From positions 1-64,000 of the forward strand of contig JADJXW010000020.1 of the NCBI GenBank assembly GCA_016720075.1: 64,000 nucleotides of DNA. The letters are read 5' to 3'. Below the pieces are notes generated by a model. That model saw nothing but the letters and a program-made list of their open reading frames with translations, ran no database searches and was not told the DNA's origin. Position 1 is the first letter of the stretch, and each line of letters opens with the position of its first letter. The DNA is from Pseudomonadota bacterium (GTDB lineage Bacteria > Pseudomonadota > Gammaproteobacteria > Steroidobacterales > Steroidobacteraceae). The position numbers and the translations under genes were made by a program. Positions 25,997 through 34,583 of the stretch are shown in pieces.

Positions 25997-26605
25997 TCAG
26001 GGGTAGGTATCGCCCTTCTGGACGGGCTGCTCCTGCATTTCCACGTCGACCTGGGCTTCCACGCCCAGGGCCCGGGTCACGTAGTTCTTGTTGGAGGCCC
26101 TCGCGGCCTCTTCGGGGGAGTAGAAGCCGCGGTCGACCAGTTCCTGCAGCAGCGAATGATCCAGCGTGACCTGCTCGATCGCGCCGGCGCGCATGCGGTA
26201 CAGCCGCGAGTCGCCCACATGGGCGACGGAGATCCGGTTGTCGAAGAACAGGCCGGCCACGACCGTCGTGCCCATGCCTTCGCACTTGGGCTGGGTCCGG
26301 GCGGTCTGGTAGATGATCTTGTTGGCGCGCTGGATGGCATCGCGAAGGATGATGCTGGCGCGGCACAGGCCGGTGGTAGGGTCCGGCACGGTAAGGTCCT
26401 GGCGCTCCAGCGCCTCGCGCACCAGATTGAACACCGTCTTCACAGCGATGCCGCTGGCCACTTCGCCGGCGTTATAGCCGCCCATGCCGTCGGCGAGCAC
26501 GACGAGGCCCAGGTCGCTGTCCACAGCGATCATGTCCTCGTTGTGCTCTCGAACTCTGCCGGTATCGGTCTGGCCGACACATAGCAGTTTGCCTTTCAGG
26601 CTCAT
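25997..26605 (-). CDS. PP2C-family serine/threonine phosphatase, C-terminally truncated
   Basis: Metal-dependent PP2C-type protein phosphatase. Visible motifs are TGRVREHNEDM, LVVLADGMGGYNAGEVAS, GMGTTVV and VAHVGDSRLYR. At 202 residues the protein stops after QKGDTYP, where family members continue with a CSDGL motif and a final GGxDN motif. These supply a metal-binding Asp and are missing in all frames here. About 40-50 residues are lost, so the product as written should be inactive. Another frame gives LKWFS and a stop, which could be the natural C-terminus joined by an internal deletion. It forms a pair with the FHA gene 30 bp downstream. Confidence 0.85.
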   Translation of the reverse strand: MSLKGKLLCVGQTDTGRVREHNEDMIAVDSDLGLVVLADGMGGYNAGEVASGIAVKTVFNLVREALERQDLTVPDPTTGLCRASIILRDAIQRANKIIYQTARTQPKCEGMGTTVVAGLFFDNRISVAHVGDSRLYRMRAGAIEQVTLDHSLLQELVDRGFYSPEEAARASNKNYVTRALGVEAQVDVEMQEQPVQKGDTYP

Positions 26606-26770
26606 CAGCAGGCGATGCCCCGGAGTACTCCCTTAACCCCCGGGATCGTACTTAACTCTTGGATTACATGCACAGGGTAAGCGCTTGTTTTTCGACCTTT
26701 TCCGCCGGAAATGTGGGCCAGGTCGCGTGGTAGCATCCTGCGACCCCATCCAGAAAAACCATCTTCCGCC

Positions 26771-28144
26771 GTGGCCCGAGCTCAAACCGTGCATGTCTGT
26801 GACGCCTGTCATGGCGAATCCCCGAAGTGGCAGGGGCAGTGCCCGCACTGCGGCGCCTGGAACACGCTGACGGCGCAGATCGCCCCGGCAGCCGGCAGGG
26901 CCAGTGCGACCCGGCGCGCCAGCCTGACCCCCACCGGCGGCGCGTCGGGGCTGGCCGAGGCGATGCGGGCGACGCCGGAGGGTTCCACCCGCACCGGCGT
27001 GGGAATGGGGGAGCTGGATCGCGTGCTGGGTGGCGGGCTGGTCCCCGGCTCGGTGACGCTGATCGGCGGCGAGCCGGGCATCGGAAAATCCACGCTGCTG
27101 CTGCAGGTGGCGCAGGGCATCGCCGGTTCGCCGGCAGTGTTGTATGCCACCGGCGAGGAATCGGTTGACCAGGTGGCGATGCGGGCGCGCCGGCTCGAGG
27201 GGGCCTTCGGTCACGTGCAGGTGGTGGCGCAGACCGACCTCGACACCATCCTGGAACTGACGGCCCGCATCAAACCTGCGCTGCTCATCGTCGATTCGAT
27301 CCAGACCATGGCGCTGGCATCGGTGCCCAGCGCGGCCGGCGCGGTGACCCAGTTGCGCGAATGCACGGCCGCGCTGGTCCGCCAGGCCAAGTCATCCGCA
27401 ACGGCAGTCGTCATCGTGGGGCATGTCACGAAGGATGGCGCCATTGCGGGTCCCCGCATGCTGGAGCACCTGGTCGATACCGTGCTGTATTTCGAGCGCG
27501 ATGCCGGCAGCCGTTTCAGGCGGGTGCGGGCGGCAAAGAACCGCTTTGGCGCGGCGCATGAGCTGGGCTTCTTCCTGATGCAGGACAACGGGCTGCGAGA
27601 AGTGAAGAACCCCGCGGCGATCTTCCTGTCGCGCGCGCCACAGCCCGTGATCGGCAGCCTGGTGATGGTCACCCGCGATGGCACCCGTCCGCTGCTGGTG
27701 GAAGTGCAGGGGCTGGTGGATGCCTCGCGCCTGGGCGCACCGCGCCGGGTGGCGCAGGGAATCGATGCGGGGCGCCTCGCCATGGTGCTGGCGGTATTGA
27801 ACCGCCATGGCGGCATCGGACTGCAGGAACACGATGTGTTCGCCAATGTGGTGGGAGGCCTGGATATCGACGAGCCGGCCTGGGACTTGCCCGTGGCGCT
27901 GGCGCTGGCTTCCAGTCTGCGCGAATTCGCATTGCCGCCCGACCTGGTGGTGTTTGGGGAGCTGGGCCTGACCGGCGAAGTGCGACCGGTGACCTTCGGC
28001 GAGGAGCGCATCCGGGAAGCCGCCAAGCTGGGCTATCGCCGGGCGCTGGTGCCCGAGGCCAATGTGCCGCGCCAGGCGGTGGAGGGCATCGAGGTGCGCG
28101 GCGTGGCGCGCATCGAGGACGCCATCCGGAAGGTGCTGGGCTAG
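26771..28144 (+). CDS. radA: DNA repair protein RadA
   Basis: RecA-like branch-migration helicase for recombinational repair. From GTG 26771 the protein has 457 residues. It has an N-terminal zinc finger (CDAC...CPHC), Walker A GEPGIGKST, the RadA-specific KNRFG motif (AAKNRFGA) and a C-terminal Lon-protease-like domain. GTG 26771 is selected because it places the zinc finger at residue 10; the longer frame upstream lacks homology. It is divergent from the PP2C gene. Confidence 0.95.
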   Translation: MARAQTVHVCDACHGESPKWQGQCPHCGAWNTLTAQIAPAAGRASATRRASLTPTGGASGLAEAMRATPEGSTRTGVGMGELDRVLGGGLVPGSVTLIGGEPGIGKSTLLLQVAQGIAGSPAVLYATGEESVDQVAMRARRLEGAFGHVQVVAQTDLDTILELTARIKPALLIVDSIQTMALASVPSAAGAVTQLRECTAALVRQAKSSATAVVIVGHVTKDGAIAGPRMLEHLVDTVLYFERDAGSRFRRVRAAKNRFGAAHELGFFLMQDNGLREVKNPAAIFLSRAPQPVIGSLVMVTRDGTRPLLVEVQGLVDASRLGAPRRVAQGIDAGRLAMVLAVLNRHGGIGLQEHDVFANVVGGLDIDEPAWDLPVALALASSLREFALPPDLVVFGELGLTGEVRPVTFGEERIREAAKLGYRRALVPEANVPRQAVEGIEVRGVARIEDAIRKVLG

Positions 28145-28162
28145 CGCCGCTATAATCGGCGC
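28144..28162 (+). promoter_or_regulatory. TATAAT inside a palindrome next to the ffh start
   Basis: A consensus -10 hexamer (28151-28156) lies in the loop of a perfect inverted repeat GCGCCG (28144-28149) / CGGCGC (28157-28162), and the ffh ATG follows directly. Transcription would start at or beside the ATG, giving a leaderless message. No good -35 box is visible, so the call is uncertain. Confidence 0.45.
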
Positions 28163-29515
28163 ATGTTCGCAAAACTCACCGAGCGGCTCGGCAAGGCCGT
28201 CGAAGCACTGCGCGGCCGCGGCCGCCTGACCGAAGAAAACATCGCCGAGAGCCTGCGCGAAGTGCGCATGGCGCTGCTGGAAGCCGACGTGGCGCTGCCT
28301 GTGGTCAAGCGCTTCATCGACGCGGTGAAGGCCAAGGCCGTGGGCGCCGAGGTGGTGGGCAGCCTCACGCCGGGCCAGGCGCTGATCGGCGTCATCCATG
28401 ACGAGCTCGTGGCCATCATGGGTGGCAAGGCCCAGCCCTTCGACCTGCGCCATGCGCCACCGGCCGTCATCCTGCTGGCCGGCCTGCAGGGCGCCGGCAA
28501 GACCACCACCGCGGGCAAGCTGGCCCGGCTCCTGATTGGCCAGAAGAAGCGCGTGCTGCTGGTCAGCACCGACATCAGAAGGCCCGCGGCCGTGCTGCAG
28601 CTGCAGCGACTGGCCGAACAGGTGGGTGCGAATTTCCATCCCGTGGAGCCCGGCGCGGCCCCGGCGAAGATCGCAACCTCCGCGCTCGATGCCGCGCGCC
28701 GTGGCGTGTTCGACGTGCTGATCGTCGACACCGCGGGCCGACTGCACATCGATGCCGAACTGATGCAGGAAGTGCGCGACATCGACCAGGCAGTGTCGCC
28801 GCACGAGCGCTTGTTCGTGGTGGATGCCATGGCGGGCCAGGACGCGGTGAACGCCGCGAAGGCCTTCGGCGAGGCGCTGCAGCTCACGGGCACCATCCTC
28901 ACCAAGGCCGATGGCGATGCGCGCGGCGGCGCGGCGCTTTCGGTGCGCGAGATCACCGGCAGCCCGCTGCTGTTCATCGGCATGGGCGAAAAGAGCGATG
29001 CGCTCGAGCCCTTCGATCCGGACCGCATGGCGCGCCGCATCCTCGGCATGGGCGACGTGGTGGCGCTGGTCGAGGAGGTGCGTCGCTCGGTCGATGTCGA
29101 GGAAGCCCAGAAGCTGGCGCAGAAGGTCGCCAAGGGCAAGGGCTTCGACTTCAACGACCTGAAGTCCCAGCTGCAGCAGCTGCAGAAGATGGGCGGCATG
29201 GCAGGCATTCTCGACAAGCTGCCCGGTGGCGCGGCCGCGGCGAAGAAGCTCGCCCCCGGCGTGGCCGAGAAGGAACTCAAGCGGCAGATCGCGCTGATCG
29301 ATTCGATGACGCCGCGCGAGCGTCGCCGGCCCGAAATCATCGATGGCTCGCGCCGCCGCCGCATCGCCGCGGGCTCTGGCATGCAGGTGCAGGACGTCAA
29401 TCGACTGCTGAAACAACATCTGGAGATGCAGCGCATGATGAAGAAGCTGGGCGGTGGCAAGCTCGCGCGGATGATGGGCGCGATGGCGGGCAAGATGCCC
29501 GGGATGCCGCGCTGA
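28163..29515 (+). CDS. ffh: Signal recognition particle protein Ffh
   Basis: GTPase that binds 4.5S RNA and signal sequences and delivers ribosomes to FtsY. 450 residues: the helical N domain (MFAKLTERLGKAVEALRGRG), the G domain with Walker A GLQGAGKTT (107-115), DTAGRLHID and TKADGDARGGAALS, and a Met-rich M domain (from about 330) ending in KMPGMPR. No Shine-Dalgarno sequence precedes the ATG. It overlaps the next gene by one base. Confidence 0.97.
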   Translation: MFAKLTERLGKAVEALRGRGRLTEENIAESLREVRMALLEADVALPVVKRFIDAVKAKAVGAEVVGSLTPGQALIGVIHDELVAIMGGKAQPFDLRHAPPAVILLAGLQGAGKTTTAGKLARLLIGQKKRVLLVSTDIRRPAAVLQLQRLAEQVGANFHPVEPGAAPAKIATSALDAARRGVFDVLIVDTAGRLHIDAELMQEVRDIDQAVSPHERLFVVDAMAGQDAVNAAKAFGEALQLTGTILTKADGDARGGAALSVREITGSPLLFIGMGEKSDALEPFDPDRMARRILGMGDVVALVEEVRRSVDVEEAQKLAQKVAKGKGFDFNDLKSQLQQLQKMGGMAGILDKLPGGAAAAKKLAPGVAEKELKRQIALIDSMTPRERRRPEIIDGSRRRRIAAGSGMQVQDVNRLLKQHLEMQRMMKKLGGGKLARMMGAMAGKMPGMPR

Positions 29516-30756
29516 TGAGCGCCGCGCGCCTGATGGGCAGGGTAGTCGTCATGCTGGCCGCCGCGCTGCCGGCTTGCGTGCTGGCGCAGCAGGTGCTGCC
29601 GCCGCCGCTGCAGCTGCAGCCGGTCTCGGATGTGCCCGTTGCCGTGCAGATCGTGCGCTGGCACATGAACGACGGCGACCTGAACGCGCTGAGCTTCCGC
29701 AGCATGGAGCAGATATTCACCACCCGCAGCGTGCCGCGCAGTGGCCCGGTGTGGAACCTGCCCCGGTCCGAGCGCGCGCTGGATTTCTCCTATCAGTGGC
29801 AGGGCCGCGCGGTCGCTGCCGAAGACTTCCTCGAGCGCACCTACACCAACGCGCTGCTGGTCATCCGCGACGGCCGCATCCTGGTGGAGCGCTATCGCAA
29901 CGGCAGCGATGAAAGCTCGCGCTTCATCGGCTGGTCGATGACCAAGTCCATCACCTCCGTACTGGTGGGGTGCGCGCTGGCGGAAGGCCGCATCGAATCG
30001 CTCGACAAGCCGATCTCGGATTATCTGCCGGAGCTTCGCGGCGGCGGCTACGAGGGCGTCTCGATCCGCCATGTGATGCAGATGCGCTCGGGCGTTGAAT
30101 ACGAAGAACGCTACGACTTCGCGAATCCCGGCCGCGCGGCGAGCAATCACATCAATTCGCTGGTGCGCAACACCACGCGCTTCGCCGATGCCGCGCGCAC
30201 GCTGCCCCGCATCCATCCACCGGGAGAGTTCTTCCAGTACAAGACCATCGACACCGCGGTGCTCGGCTGGCTGATCGAGCGCGTGACGCGCGGCAGCGTG
30301 GCCGCGTACACCGCGCGCTGCCTGTGGGAGCCACTGGGCGCGCAAGCCGATGGCTACTACATCATGGACGGCGCGCCCGGCGTGGGCCGCGAGTTCAGCG
30401 GGGCAGGGTTCAACGCCACGCTGCGCGATTTCGGGCGCTTCGGCCAGATGATGCTGCAGGGCGGCGTGGCCGATGGGCGGCGCATCGTGTCGGCCGACTG
30501 GGTGAAGCAGTCCACGGCGCCGGTGGGCCCGGAGGACAACCGCCGCGGGGGTTACGGGCTGCAGTGGTGGACGCTCGGGGCGGGCACCTATTCGGCTATC
30601 GGCCTGCAGGGCCAGTATGTGTTCGTCGACCCGGCCACCCGCACGGTGGTGGTCAAGCTCAGCTATTTCCCGCCGGGGGACAACACCCGCCAGGACGAGG
30701 AAACCCAGGCTTTCCTGCGGGCCGTCTCGGCCTCGAGGCCGGCCGCGGCCCCCTAG
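29515..30756 (+). CDS. Serine hydrolase, beta-lactamase/esterase family
   Basis: Penicillin-binding-protein-like hydrolase of 413 residues. A signal peptide is present (VVMLAAALPACVLA). The SxxK catalytic motif is at Ser141-Lys144 (GWSMTKSITS). The downstream FQYKTIDTAVLGWLIERVT and GGYGLQWWTLG regions resemble the EstB/class C esterase branch. Such proteins are usually esterases, D-aminopeptidases or nylon-oligomer-type hydrolases rather than true beta-lactamases. The ATG overlaps the ffh stop (TGATG), so it is probably cotranscribed. Confidence 0.88.
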   Translation: MSAARLMGRVVVMLAAALPACVLAQQVLPPPLQLQPVSDVPVAVQIVRWHMNDGDLNALSFRSMEQIFTTRSVPRSGPVWNLPRSERALDFSYQWQGRAVAAEDFLERTYTNALLVIRDGRILVERYRNGSDESSRFIGWSMTKSITSVLVGCALAEGRIESLDKPISDYLPELRGGGYEGVSIRHVMQMRSGVEYEERYDFANPGRAASNHINSLVRNTTRFADAARTLPRIHPPGEFFQYKTIDTAVLGWLIERVTRGSVAAYTARCLWEPLGAQADGYYIMDGAPGVGREFSGAGFNATLRDFGRFGQMMLQGGVADGRRIVSADWVKQSTAPVGPEDNRRGGYGLQWWTLGAGTYSAIGLQGQYVFVDPATRTVVVKLSYFPPGDNTRQDEETQAFLRAVSASRPAAAP

Positions 30757-30766
30757 AAACGCGGAT

Positions 30767-30795
30767 TTGCTCCAACTCCTTGATCTGCGTAGAAT
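30767..30795 (+). promoter_or_regulatory. Promoter of the rpsP-rimM-trmD-rplS operon
   Basis: TTGCTC (30767-30772) and TAGAAT (30790-30795) are 17 bp apart, 47 bp before the rpsP ATG. A long inverted repeat (GCGGATT...AATCCGC) spans the same bases and is followed by CTCTTTTT. It may terminate the upstream serine-hydrolase transcript. Confidence 0.5.
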
Positions 30796-30842
30796 CCGCG
30801 CTCTTTTTCGGTAGCCCTAACAGACTGAGGCCTTGACCCGAT

Positions 30843-31106
30843 ATGGTGACTATTCGTTTGACCCGGCGCGGCGCGCGCAACCAGCCCTATTACCACGTGG
30901 TCGTCACTGACCATCGCAAGCGACAGGGCGGCAAGAGCCTCGAGCTCGTTGGTTTCTTCAATCCCGTTGCACGCAAGTCCGAGCCGAAGATGCGCCTCGA
31001 TCTGGCCCGCATCGATTTCTGGGTGTCCAAGGGCGCCCAGCAGTCCGAGCGCGTGGTTGCGCTGGTGAAGGACTATCGCAAGCAGGCGGTGGCGGCCGCC
31101 GCCTAA
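30843..31106 (+). CDS. rpsP: 30S ribosomal protein S16
   Basis: 87-residue ribosomal protein. It starts MVTIRLTRRGARNQPYY and contains VVTDHRKRQGGKSLE and GFFNPVARK, all diagnostic. First gene of the standard rpsP-rimM-trmD-rplS operon. Confidence 0.97.
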   Translation: MVTIRLTRRGARNQPYYHVVVTDHRKRQGGKSLELVGFFNPVARKSEPKMRLDLARIDFWVSKGAQQSERVVALVKDYRKQAVAAAA

Positions 31107-31121
31107 AGGCGGACCGACGTC

Positions 31122-31640
31122 ATGACAGCGCGCACGGCCGGGCCTTTCATGACGCTCGGCCAGGTTGGGGCGCCTCATGGCGTGAACGGGTGGCTGATGG
31201 TGCGGTCGTTCGCCGATCCACCGGACTCGCTGCTCGACCACGATGAGTGGCAGCTGCTGTCGCCGGGCGGGAAAACCCTGCAACTGCAACTGCTGGAAGG
31301 CGCTCCGCACCGGGATCGGCTGCGGGTGCGCCTGTCGGGCATCGGCGATCGCGATGCGGCGTCGGGCCTGACGGGATGGTGGGTGCAGATCGCGCGCAGC
31401 GCGCTGCCGCCGCCAGCCGAAGGCGAGTACTACCGCGACGACCTCGTCGGATTCGAGGTCGTGAACACCGATGGTGTGGTGCTTGGTCGACTGGATTATT
31501 TCGCCGACCTGCCCGCGGGGGCGGTGATGGTGGTGAAGGGAGAGCGTGAGCACTGGGTGCCCGCGGCTCCCCGGCATCTGCAGAAGGTCGACCTCGCCGC
31601 AAAGCGGCTGACGGTGGACTGGCCGGCAGAGCTCGAGTGA
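31122..31640 (+). CDS. rimM: Ribosome maturation factor RimM
   Basis: 16S rRNA processing protein that binds S19 in 30S maturation. 172 residues with the N-terminal domain (LGQVGAPHGVNGWLMVRSF) and a C-terminal PRC barrel (GEYYRDDLVGFEV, DLPAGAVMVVKG). It starts 15 bp after rpsP. Confidence 0.96.
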   Translation: MTARTAGPFMTLGQVGAPHGVNGWLMVRSFADPPDSLLDHDEWQLLSPGGKTLQLQLLEGAPHRDRLRVRLSGIGDRDAASGLTGWWVQIARSALPPPAEGEYYRDDLVGFEVVNTDGVVLGRLDYFADLPAGAVMVVKGEREHWVPAAPRHLQKVDLAAKRLTVDWPAELE

Positions 31641-31647
31641 GAAGGCC

Positions 31648-32391
31648 GTGAAGATCGAAGTCGTCACGCTGTTTCCGGAGATGATCCGGCAGGCGATGGA
31701 GTTCGGCATCACGGGGCGCGCCGTGAAGCGCGGCCTGATCGCGGTGGGAACGGAAGACCCGCGGGCGCACACCAGCGATGTGCACCGCACGGTGGACGAC
31801 CGGCCCTACGGCGGCGGACCGGGCATGGTGATGAAGCCCGAGCCCCTGGTGGCGGCGATTGCCGCAGCCACGGCGCGGGTGCCGGCGGGAAGCCGGCGGA
31901 TCTACCTTTCCCCGCAGGGGGAAAGGCTTGGGCAACGCCGCGTTGAGGCGCTGTCGAAGGAGCCCGGGCTGGTGCTCGTGGCGGGAAGGTATGAGGGGAT
32001 CGACGAACGCGTGATCGCGACGTCGATCGATGAAGAGCTGTCGGTGGGCGACTACGTCCTGTCCGGCGGCGAGCTGCCGGCGTTGGTCGTGATCGACGCG
32101 GTGGCGCGGTTGATGGAGGGCGCACTGAACGACGCGCGTTCCAGTGCCGAGGAGAGTTTTGCGGAAGGTCTTCTGGACTGGCCGCACTACACCCGGCCGG
32201 TGGAATACGCGGGACTCAGGGTGCCCGAGGTGCTGCAGGGCGGTGACCACGAGCGCATACGGCGCTGGCGGCTCCGCGAGGCGCTGGGAAGGACATGGCG
32301 GCGAAGGCCGGACCTGTTCCTCTCACGCCGGGCGAGCACCGCAGAGGAAGTCGAATTGTTGAACGAGTTTTTGCAGGAAAGGCAGTCATGA
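31648..32391 (+). CDS. trmD: tRNA (guanine37-N1)-methyltransferase TrmD
   Basis: SPOUT methyltransferase making m1G37 in tRNAs and preventing +1 frameshifting. 247 residues from GTG 31648, with AGAAGG upstream. Key segments: IEVVTLFPEM, DDRPYGGGPGMVMKPEPL, LVAGRYEGIDERV and LSGGELPALVVIDAVARL. It overlaps rplS by ATGA. Confidence 0.97.
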   Translation: MKIEVVTLFPEMIRQAMEFGITGRAVKRGLIAVGTEDPRAHTSDVHRTVDDRPYGGGPGMVMKPEPLVAAIAAATARVPAGSRRIYLSPQGERLGQRRVEALSKEPGLVLVAGRYEGIDERVIATSIDEELSVGDYVLSGGELPALVVIDAVARLMEGALNDARSSAEESFAEGLLDWPHYTRPVEYAGLRVPEVLQGGDHERIRRWRLREALGRTWRRRPDLFLSRRASTAEEVELLNEFLQERQS

Positions 32392-32732
32392 ACCACATCA
32401 TCCAGCAGATCGAAGCCGAACGCGCCACGCGCAAGGTGCCGGAATTCCGCCCTGGCGACACCATCGTCGTGAACGTGAAGGTGAAGGAAGGCGACCGCGA
32501 GCGTGTGCAGGCCTATGAAGGCGTCGTCATCGCGCGCAGCAACCGCGGCTTCAATTCATCGGTCACGGTGCGCAAGATCTCGCACGGCGAGGGCGTGGAA
32601 CGCGTGTTCCAGCTGCACAGCCCGAGCATCGAGGACATCACGGTGAAGCGTCGCGGCAACGTGCGTCGCGCCAAGCTCTATTACCTGCGTGACCTCTCGG
32701 GCAAGGCTGCCCGCATCGAAGAGAAGGTGTAG
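32388..32732 (+). CDS. rplS: 50S ribosomal protein L19
   Basis: 114-residue protein at the 30S-50S interface. Diagnostic stretches are FRPGDTIVVNVKVKEGDRER, YEGVVIARSNRG and RRGNVRRAKLYYLR. The ATG lies inside the trmD stop region. Confidence 0.97.
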   Translation: MNHIIQQIEAERATRKVPEFRPGDTIVVNVKVKEGDRERVQAYEGVVIARSNRGFNSSVTVRKISHGEGVERVFQLHSPSIEDITVKRRGNVRRAKLYYLRDLSGKAARIEEKV

Positions 32733-32735
32733 TTT

Positions 32736-34580
32736 CTGGGCGCAGTAGGCGGGTTTTTCCGGGGTGTCTGGCGCGGCCTCGACGTGCTGCGCCGCGCCCT
32801 GCACCTGATACTGCTGCTCATCATCTTCGGCTTCATCATCGGCGCGCTGCGCAGCAGCCTGCCGCACCTGCCGGCCAAGGCGGCGCTGGTCATCCAGCCC
32901 GTCGGCCAGATCGTCGAGCAGCGCTCCGGCGATCCGCTCGAGATCGCCTTCAACGAGGCGCGCGGCCAGCGCCAGACCGAAACCCTTCTCTGGGACATCA
33001 CGGAAACCCTGCGCGCGGCGGCGAAGGATTCGCGCATTCCCGCCATCGTGCTGCAGCTCGATGATTTCACCGGCGCCGGCCAGCCCACGCTCGAGGAAGT
33101 GGCTGCCGCGATGCGCGAATTCCGCGCCGCCGGCAAGAAGATCATTGCCTACGGCTCCTCGTTCTCGCAGTCGCAGTACTACCTGGCCGCGCAGGCCGAT
33201 GAGGTCTACCTCGACCCGCTGGGCGAGGTGCTGCTCGAGGGCTACGAGCGCTATCGCATGTACTACAAGGGCCTGCTCGACAAGCTGGCCGTGGACGTGC
33301 ACCTGTTCCGCGTCGGTGAATTCAAGTCGGCCGCCGAGGACCTGGTGCGGACCGGCATGTCCGACGAGGACCGGCTCGAGGCGCGCGTATACCTGGAAGC
33401 GCTGTGGACCTCATACAAGGCGACGGTGGGCAAGGCGCGCGACCTTTCCCCCGAAGTCATCGACCAGTACGCCAATGGCTACATCGACGCGCTGCGCACC
33501 AATTCCGGGGATGCTGCCCGTGTGGCGCTGGAAGCGGGGCTGGTCACCGGCATCAAGACCGCTGACGAGGTCACCACGCGCGTTCAGGAACTGGTCGGCG
33601 AGGATGAATCCGGCGGCGGATATCCGGCCATCGATCTTGGCGACTACACGCGCATCCATGCGGCCGAGCAGCAGTTGCGCCGGGGCGCGAAGGGACGGGT
33701 AGGGGTGGTCGTGGCCAGCGGGGAAATCCTCGATGGCCGGCAGCCATCCGGCGTGATCGGCGGCATCACCACGGCCGACCTGCTGCGCGAAGCGCGGGAC
33801 GACGACGACATCGCCGCCGTGGTGCTGCGCATCGACAGTCCTGGCGGCAGCATCTTCGCGTCCGAGCAGATCTACCGGGAAGTGGCGGCGATAAAGGCTG
33901 CCGGCAAGCCGGTCGTGGTCTCGATGGGTGACCTCGCCGCTTCCGGTGGATATTACGTGGCGGCGCCCGCCGACGAGATCTTCGCCAGCGCCACGACGAT
34001 CACCGGTTCCATCGGCATCTATTCGGTCTTGCCGACGCTTGATCGCACGCTGGGCAAGTTCGGCGTGACGGTGGATGGCGTGGGCACCACGGCGCTTTCC
34101 GGGAAGCTTCGACTCGATCGCCCGCTGGATCCGTTGCTGAAAGACTACCTGCAGCTGAACATCGAGCGCGGCTATGAGCTGTTCGTCGGGCATGTGGCCG
34201 CCGGGCGCAACAAGACGCGCGACCAGGTGGATGCGCTGGGCCGTGGCCGCGTGTGGATCGGCAGCGAGGCCAAGGCCCAGGGCCTGGTGGACACGCTGGG
34301 CGGTTTCGACGATGCCGTCAAAGCCGCCGCGCGCCGCGCGAATCTAAAGCCCGGCTATGCCGTGGAGCGCGTGGAGCCGGAGCTGTCCTGGGCCGAGCAG
34401 CTGGCCATGCAGCTCAAGGTGCGCGCCGCGCGGCTGTCGGGCAACGTGCTGGGTCCGGCAGTGGGCGAGGTGCAGGCCGCGCTGGAGCCGCTGGCGCCGC
34501 TGAGCCGGGAACTCGCGCGGGTCAAGCGACTGGCCGCCTCGCAGAAGACGCTGGCCTACTGCTTCTGCTCGGTGGAGTAG
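32736..34580 (+). CDS. sppA: Signal peptide peptidase SppA (protease IV, 67 kDa type)
   Basis: Inner-membrane serine protease that degrades cleaved signal peptides. The conserved N-terminal GGFFRGVWRGLDVLRR segment precedes the membrane helix (LILLLIIFGFIIG). Two SppA domains follow. The C-terminal one carries LRIDSPGGS and the nucleophile region GDLAASGGYYVAAPAD. The general-base Lys belongs to the N-terminal domain, as in E. coli. The only start preserving the conserved N-terminus is CTG 32736, with GAAGG 8 nt upstream in the rplS end. The first canonical start is GTG 32781, which would remove FFRGVWRGLD. The C-terminus has an unusual Cys-rich end (LAYCFCSVE). Confidence 0.88.
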   Translation: MGAVGGFFRGVWRGLDVLRRALHLILLLIIFGFIIGALRSSLPHLPAKAALVIQPVGQIVEQRSGDPLEIAFNEARGQRQTETLLWDITETLRAAAKDSRIPAIVLQLDDFTGAGQPTLEEVAAAMREFRAAGKKIIAYGSSFSQSQYYLAAQADEVYLDPLGEVLLEGYERYRMYYKGLLDKLAVDVHLFRVGEFKSAAEDLVRTGMSDEDRLEARVYLEALWTSYKATVGKARDLSPEVIDQYANGYIDALRTNSGDAARVALEAGLVTGIKTADEVTTRVQELVGEDESGGGYPAIDLGDYTRIHAAEQQLRRGAKGRVGVVVASGEILDGRQPSGVIGGITTADLLREARDDDDIAAVVLRIDSPGGSIFASEQIYREVAAIKAAGKPVVVSMGDLAASGGYYVAAPADEIFASATTITGSIGIYSVLPTLDRTLGKFGVTVDGVGTTALSGKLRLDRPLDPLLKDYLQLNIERGYELFVGHVAAGRNKTRDQVDALGRGRVWIGSEAKAQGLVDTLGGFDDAVKAAARRANLKPGYAVERVEPELSWAEQLAMQLKVRAARLSGNVLGPAVGEVQAALEPLAPLSRELARVKRLAASQKTLAYCFCSVE

Positions 34581-34583
34581 GAC

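Noticed and set aside
28150..30345. 731-codon open frame antisense to ffh and the serine hydrolase
   Set aside because: It spans two unrelated, well-supported genes on the other strand and contains runs of Ser/Ala/Arg typical of antisense translation.
29515..30756. Calling the serine hydrolase a beta-lactamase resistance gene
   Set aside because: It has SxxK, but the overall pattern is closer to EstB-like esterases and it is cotranscribed with ffh; resistance cannot be inferred.
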